Assembly (NCBI GenBank): GCA_900660155.1 | Contig: CABFPE010000141.1 | Location: 742,186-806,185, forward strand | Source of the DNA: Hofstenia miamia | Lineage: Eukaryota > Xenacoelomorpha > Acoela > Hofsteniidae | Direction: 5' to 3' | DNA length: 64,000 bases | Translations under genes and position numbers: made by a program | The notes under the pieces: generated by a model | What the model saw: only the letters and a program-made list of their open reading frames with translations | Told to the model about the DNA's origin: nothing | Database searches by the model: none | Part shown: positions 58,021-64,000 of the stretch, in pieces | Layout: every line of letters begins with the position of its first letter | Numbering within the stretch: the stretch's first letter is position 1

Positions 58021-59344
58021 TAACAGCCTTTTTATGAGCAAGACTTATGTAATGTTTTCCTATCTTTTTTAAAACTTTTTTGAGGTTTAGCTTTATCAGT
58101 TGATATAACAGATCCATTGTTCAGCAAGATGAAGAGACTTCTTTTGCTCAGTTTCAAGCGACTGAAAGACATTTGATTCTTTACATCCAAGTCGCCCATT
58201 TGAAAAAAATATCCACTTGTAATTAGTTGTAAAAAAGTCACACTGTTTACCTGATTAACAATATAATGATTAAATGAGAGGGTAAACATGATTTAATAGC
58301 CTGCATTCCGTGTATTGATAATTACATTTCACTCAATGCACGGAATTTAAAATATTCTGATAAAAGAGGTTCACTCCAATTAGTCCTGTTTCCATTACAG
58401 CGTACATTCAAAATCTTTGTACTTAACATGTAATTAAACAACTCCTTAAATGTTTTTCAGTGAATACAAGCTTTAATTTCAGGGCAGCATTTTTCCAACA
58501 AGGGGGGCTCGACCTCCCTGAGCCCCCTCCAAGTAATCCCTGGTTAACTGCAAATCTTTTTAGCTAAATTTTGCATGCCTTTCGTGTATTTACCAAAAAC
58601 CAAATTATTTTTGATAAAAATTGAGCAACGTTTACCGTGGAAATGCAAAATCTTTGAGAATGTTTATAATATCTCTATTCATGCAAATCAAATAGTTATA
58701 TTGTTTGACGTCTTTGAAGAAATTCAATCCCTATTAATTTCTGAACATTAATAGAAAACTAATTAATTCTCCCGCAAGGAGATTAGCTTTCTTTGAAGAT
58801 TGTAGTTTTTTATATGAAGAACTAATTTTAATATGCAACCTGTAATGAAGTTGCAATGCATGGTTTAAAATCAGTTTATCAAATCGCAAATATTATTTGA
58901 GTCTGACAATAATTTTATCTGTGGGATAAAATTCTATTTCCAAATTTTAACCAGATACAACTATCATCAGCTCACATTAGTTCGTATACCGGAATGTTAC
59001 ATAACCATTATTAATTATTGTGCAAAGTCACAAACATATTTACAAATGACCAAGTATTTTTATATTGCACAAAAATCCAACTATTTGGAATACATAACCC
59101 GGTCAACGACTGTATGAAAATATATGCGTGATGATGAGGTAGATATTAATAATAACAGTATTGTATTTATATTGCAAATAAAAAAAAAGATATTCCTTTG
59201 TACTAATATGCAATTGTTACAAATAATCAATACACAAGGTCCAAATGTAGTCTTCTCACAAATACTACATTTGAAGATTTGTTTTTTTTGCAAATATTGT
59301 GTCCTTAAAAAATCGGCAAATTTTTAAGAAAGCAGTTATACATG
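58021..59344. other. Flank of the hAT relic, nothing else recognised
   Basis: A minus-strand frame at 58032-58289 may be the N-terminal part of the hAT protein. A GC-richer patch at 58485-58545 (GGGGGGCTCGACC) may be an eroded terminus. The rest is featureless. Confidence 0.4.
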
Positions 59345-59950
59345 TTTGAAGTTTTTTCTATTTGCACGAACACACTTTTCCAGTCTGCCAATCCATGATG
59401 ATGTGCAGTTTCTGATGACTTGAAGAGATTTATATTTCCACGCAACTACGAGTTTTCCTTTAAGAATCTCAACCTTATCAATTTGTAAGCGTTGAGATAG
59501 TAATCGTGATAAAACAATACTTAAATGGAATACTTCAGTACTTTAGGCCAGGACATTTCGATGGTCAGGAGTGATCAATTCTAGAGGGATTTTGTATTGC
59601 CATTCAATTCATGCGCGAGCTGTATGAGTGCGAACTTCTCTTTGCTCCCTGCTCAATGTTTTGGAACATTTAACGACACATTTCTTGTCGAGAAATCTTT
59701 GGTTGATGGTCTTCTTTCATTTTGTTCGTCATTGTATTTTTCAATAAAATACAGATTTGTTTTCCCATAATGCGAAGCCACTCCATATGGAAAAATGAAG
59801 GCGTTAAGTGTGTAACTTGTAAGAGGAGACACATCTTTGTTGGCATCAAATCGATTATAGATAAATTGTGGTGACTCAACTCTGTCCCTTATCTATACAA
59901 TGAGTTATTCAAAGCATCAATAACATTTTTGAAAAGGTGGAAACTCGCTT
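59345..59950 (-). pseudogene. Mariner-like transposase relic (catalytic and C-terminal part)
   Basis: Leftwards on the minus strand: FPYGVASHYGKTNLYFIEKY (about 59730-59800, compare V.G.VS.YGKT.LYFIE), then after stops EILKGKLVVAWKYKSLQVI and SSWIGRLEKCVRANRKNFKH (about 59345-59465), which match the LK..L...W..I...R..WxxRL..C..A.G C-terminus. No intact frame remains. The first DNA-binding half is not recognised. Confidence 0.5.
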
Positions 59951-61127
59951 GATTTAAGCAGTTCAGAAACATTCCTGCTCCCATTGCTTACAGCACAGAT
60001 TCATACGAATCCCATTCAAAAGATGATTCGACCTCCAATTCTTCTAGAAAAGATTTGAGTGGAACTTCTGACATTGTCATAAAGATGATTGCAAGAGATG
60101 GTTCAACTTTGATTCTGCTAATATTTAGAAAACTTCTTTTGGAATTTACAAATCCATAAAATTAAGTATTTTAGCTGTGGTAATTCATCATAGCAACAAA
60201 CATTTAAATGAAGGTCAATTGACCGAGTTGTGCATTAATAGTAAATTCTGGTTTAAAATTTCTATTAGTTAACCAATGTTCGTTTATTAATTTTTGAGCA
60301 AACCTTGCGTGAAGCATTCACTTTTAATTTTCCTCAGAAATACAAGTTTATGAAAATATTTTGTTAAAAATTAGTCTTGTATAAGTTGTGATTTATGTTA
60401 GAGCGTAACGAACACTTCAATGGAAGTGAACTGTAAACAATTAATTTAATAGTCATATTTGTGTTTTTTTAAAGTTGCACTTTGCTTTTAATAAAATTGT
60501 TTTGAAGTGAGTCAAAAAATATTTGAAAGTGGATATTTCATTATTTTTATCTAACTTTATTCGGAATTGTTTTTAGGTAGACGGTCAGTACGATATAAAT
60601 TTGCTTTCCTATAATTAGTTCAATTGGATATCGTTAAAGAAGTAGTGTAAATATTGTAGATTGTACATAATTATGTATTTGTAGATTTTGTGTTTTTAAG
60701 AATTCATATTTGTTTTTGTCTAAATATACATTTAAGCGAAATTTTTACTATCACATGCAATTTTGAATCTTAATTGCTGCAAATTATACATTAGTTCCAT
60801 AAAGTCTTTGAATTATATCAATTTTGATTTTGAAAAATTTTAAAACCCAAATAATTTCATAAGTATCCCGCCAGTCAAGAGTTAATCTACACATCTACAC
60901 CTAAGATAATCAAATAACGTTGATTGGGTTGTCCAAGAATTGAATGACTTTTATCTATCTCTTGGGATGGAAGTATATAGTTTTTTGTCTGGGATGTCGA
61001 AAACTGATCACAAAGTCACGCATATCCAGCTGAGCAAAGGTGTAATAATTCAGCCTCCACTCCTCAGTCTTGGTCCAGCTTTGTTAAAATCATAGGTTCG
61101 GACAATTTGAACGTTAACTAATGCGAA
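59951..61127. other. Nothing recognised
   Basis: AT-rich intergenic or intronic sequence without identifiable coding or delimited repeats. Confidence 0.4.
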
Positions 61128-61277
61128 TAGTTAAGAAGGCCGAGACCCCGTTCCAATGGGACACCCTGAAGTTCTCGTAACATCCATGACTATTTGCCAA
61201 GTGGAAATGAAGCGATTCTATTGGACGCCATCTAGTGACGAAATATTTTTGACAAACTAAATTGGGCAAATTAATTT
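61128..61277. repeat. 150-base direct repeat, copy 1
   Basis: It is 149/150 identical by eye to 62899-63048 in the same orientation. It lies just beyond the minus-strand reverse-transcriptase fragment, where the 3' end of that LINE would be expected. Confidence 0.85.
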
Positions 61278-61299
61278 CTCATTGATCTTTTATAAACTT

Positions 61300-62370
61300 G
61301 AGAAATATGTTTTTTTGTTATTTATAGTAAATCCAAGATATTTCATTGTTGTTACTGAGGAATAGCAATCAATTTTAGATATATTATTAACAAATTTTCT
61401 CTTCAATGGTATAATCATTTCCAGTGACTTTCTATAATTAATTTCAAATTTGTTTTCTTCAAACCAAGATTTGATCTTTTTATTAATTTGATGTGTTAAG
61501 TCTAAATTTTCAAGAGTTGGAAGACAAATCAGTGTATCATCAACATACTTAATAATATATAAAATATAGTATAGGATTATATATGTAGGATTAGGGTCTC
61601 GCCTTTAGGCGAAAACAAGATTATATACAGTATAATCCACTTATTACAAGTAACATTTTCGCCTAAAAGTAAAGCCTCATTAGGTCACAGTTATGCATTT
61701 TAAGTAGCAGTTACGCCCTGTAATTAAAATTAGATGTTCCTTCTCTTCGACCCATGAACCCGCATTATTTGGACTTACACCACATCGCATGTGGGTCTGA
61801 ATCTCTGTTAAAATATCATTGCAATAGATGCAAACAGTACATGATTACTATTAATGTGCTGATCCATATAATTTACATGTAACTTAAATAGTAAATGACC
61901 TAGTACTGATCTTTCCAGTACTCAATGGTTTAGTTCTAATGAATTTAATATTGCTTCTTTGAGTTTCAGATACTGGTAACTATTTAACAATTCTAATCAT
62001 GAATCGCTAAAATTATAAATCTGTTTTAACTTTATCAATAGAATAGAATGGTTTATTGAATTAAATGCCTTTGAAATATCTAATAATGCTATATATTTTT
62101 TTCTCATTCCAATCTAATTTGGATCTCCAGTCTTCAATAACAAAGTAAAGCTTCATTTGCAGAAATACCTTTCGGAAATCCAAACTGATTTTTTGATATA
62201 TATTCATTTTGTTCCCCAACTATGTAAATTTTGTTCCATAATATTTTTTTCGGATATTTATTAGTTTTATTGTTAAGACTGTAACTGGTCGGTAATTTTA
62301 TGCAAGATCTTTCCTTCTACTCTTAAACATTAATGTAACTTAACCATTTTTAAACAACCAGGATATTTTG
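61300..62370 (-). pseudogene. LINE-type reverse transcriptase relic
   Basis: From about 62350 leftwards: NYRPVTVLT (compare NYRPIS), then QK.SLDFRKVFLQMKLYFVI (compare QFGFRKG.S), WRSKLDWNEKK and FNKPFYSIDK. After a disrupted stretch (61560-61970) comes an intact 88-codon frame KYVDDTLICLPTLENL to MKYLGFTINNKKT ending at about 61300. YVDD is the catalytic box of non-LTR reverse transcriptases (usually YADD), and the KYLG motif follows as expected. The clade is not determined. Multiple stops show it is dead. Confidence 0.75.
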
Positions 62371-62898
62371 ATTAATATTAATAAAACTCCTAAAACAACG
62401 AATAAACTAGCAATTACATTGTTCTCATTTTGAAGTGGGTTAATAATAAAAACACTTCCTTGATTGATGTTATAATGCAGTTGCATTATATTTAATATGA
62501 AACTTTGCAATATCTCTATTTGAGGTAACTTAGGTAAACATATTTTAGATAAAACATATATTGGCATATTTGCTAACATGCTAACTGGTACCTACACCAA
62601 GACGCAAAAGACCTCAAAATACTACTTAATTATAAAAAATTACGTAAGTACAGGGATGCATAACAAATGGTCACGTAGAGTAAAAAACAAGGTTATCTTT
62701 CAACTAAATGTTTGTTTTGAGCATTATATGATAGAAAATATTTTGTATATACGTGCAAACATTTGGGAGCTTTGTCATTTTACAGATATTTTTGCATTTT
62801 TTCATGTATTTTATACTTAAATTATTCTTTTAATTAAATTTTTAAACGTAAAAAGAGTTTACATTATCTTCTCCTAATATTATTCTTTTGCGCATTAG

Positions 62899-63048
62899 TA
62901 GTTAAGAAGGCCGAGACCCCGTTCCAATGGGACACCCTGAAGTTCTCGTAACACCCATGACTATTTGCCAAGTGGAAATGAAGCGATTCTATTGGACGCC
63001 ATCTAGTGACGAAATATTTTTGACAAACTAAATTGGGCAAATTAATTT
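62899..63048. repeat. 150-base direct repeat, copy 2
   Basis: Partner of 61128-61277, 1771 bases away, with a single visible difference (ACATCC to ACACCC). Probably the 3' end of a second, head-to-tail LINE copy. Confidence 0.85.
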
Positions 63049-63116
63049 TTTAGACAATTTGTTCAGACCAAAGTGAGAAAATTTGATTTTTAGCATGTAG
63101 GCAAACTGATTTTTNN

Positions 63117-63464
63117 GTATATAGGCGAATAAAATAAATCATTAACATATAAAAATCGTCTTAAAACAAAAACGTGTTTGGTGAAAATAGAAATATTACA
63201 TCACGTATATAGGCGAATAAAATAAATCATTAACATATAAAAATCGTTTTAAAACAAACGTGTTTGGTGAAAATAGAAATATTACATCAAAGTATATGGG
63301 CAAATAAAATAAACAATTAACATAAAAATCGTTTAAAGCAAAAACGTGTATGATGAAAATAGAAATATTACATCAATGGACATAGGTGAATAAGACTTTA
63401 ACACATAAAAATCGCGTTAAAATAAAAACGGGTACGATGGAAAGAGAAATATTACAACATTGTA
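63117..63464. repeat. Tandem repeat, four units of about 87 bases
   Basis: Units start at 63117, 63205, 63292 and about 63378 with GTATATAGGCGAATAAAAT or a variant and end with AGAAATATTACATCA. Divergence increases rightwards. The array begins directly after the NN at 63115-63116, so its left end may be missing. Confidence 0.9.
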
Positions 63465-64000
63465 TATAAACGGTGATAGTAAAATATGGAAAAACCTATT
63501 GTAAAGTCATGTTGTTGAATTATTTATTGGAGTAATGGTAAACAATTATATCCCAGTTTTCATGTAATTCAATTTTTCAAATTCTTGAAACATCCCCTTA
63601 TCACTATTTCATGCATGTTATATTTATTGGAGTTTAAGTAATTGATTGAAAATCAAACAAATAACGATTTCAAGAAACATTCATTGTTACATGAAAACAT
63701 AAAATCAGTCTCAAAGAAACGCACAGAGATGAGGGCAATAAACATTTTTAACAATATGAAATACAAATTACAACAGCAATCTGGAAAAGAACTAGCGTGT
63801 ATAATTAGTTTGTCCGCAATGTGTAAATAAAATGTAAGCATGCAAACTAAATAATGTGTGGCATAGCAATTAACAAACCATTTAATGAAAATTGACTGTA
63901 TAAATGGGTCACTATAGCAGATAGGTTTATGGATCAATGTAAAATCATTTTGTAAATGTCAAGAATGAGTCAGCAATAATGACGGGGCGTGCATGGGACC
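63465..64000. other. Nothing recognised
   Basis: End of the window; AT-rich with no supported feature. Confidence 0.4.

Noticed and set aside
1-64000. CRISPR arrays, bacterial operons, tRNA or rRNA genes
   Set aside because: The repeats seen are tandem minisatellites or transposon copies. No cloverleaf or rRNA-like sequence was noticed, and the DNA is clearly eukaryotic.

Overview
The window is AT-rich animal DNA. Protein-coding information is in short exons bounded by GT...AG introns up to about 12 kb long, and the introns are full of decayed class II transposons. The one clear cellular gene is a receptor-type (membrane) guanylyl cyclase, a family restricted to animals. Its company of Tc1/mariner, hAT, pogo-like, P-like and LINE relics fits an invertebrate such as an arthropod or cnidarian, but I cannot name the species.

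Layout. Positions 1-1080 hold a broken Tc1-type transposase on the minus strand. From 5039 to 53856 the plus strand carries 11 recognisable exons of the cyclase, in order: C-terminal part of the extracellular ligand-binding domain (5039-9201), transmembrane exon (11550-11736, with a near-identical second copy at 13587-13773), kinase-homology domain (23900-24097, 32748-32984, 42195-42437 and the start of 43847-44365), coiled dimerisation segment and catalytic domain (43847-44365 and 44537-44957), and a short tail with the stop codon (53723-53856), followed 24 bases later by AATAAA. The N-terminal part of the ectodomain (roughly 200 residues plus a signal peptide) is not seen and probably lies upstream of the window. 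From about 54 kb to 64 kb there are one unassigned candidate exon and several transposon relics, including a hAT transposase and a LINE reverse transcriptase.

The cyclase domain keeps the residues expected for metal binding, guanine selection and catalysis, so the product should make cGMP. The kinase-homology domain is more degenerate than usual for the family: the VAIK lysine, the HRD region and the DFG aspartate are all changed.

Assembly quality matters here. Single N characters at 13125 and 50535, and the pair at 21729/22064, sit exactly where the end of one contig repeats the start of another. The apparent 2 kb duplication of the transmembrane exon and the 0.9 kb duplication of a Tc1 relic are therefore most simply unmerged contig or haplotype overlaps, and a 334-base contig (21730-22063) looks wedged between two contigs that should join directly. 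Five hAT-type non-autonomous elements with 7/8 or 8/8 target-site duplications, plus a sixth with a weaker 6/8 match, could be delimited by eye; two of them (21357-21707, 54960-55320) belong to one family. I found no convincing new biological system. The most unusual items are the heavily decayed pseudokinase domain of the cyclase and a 21-base repeat that encodes a seven-residue periodicity on both strands.
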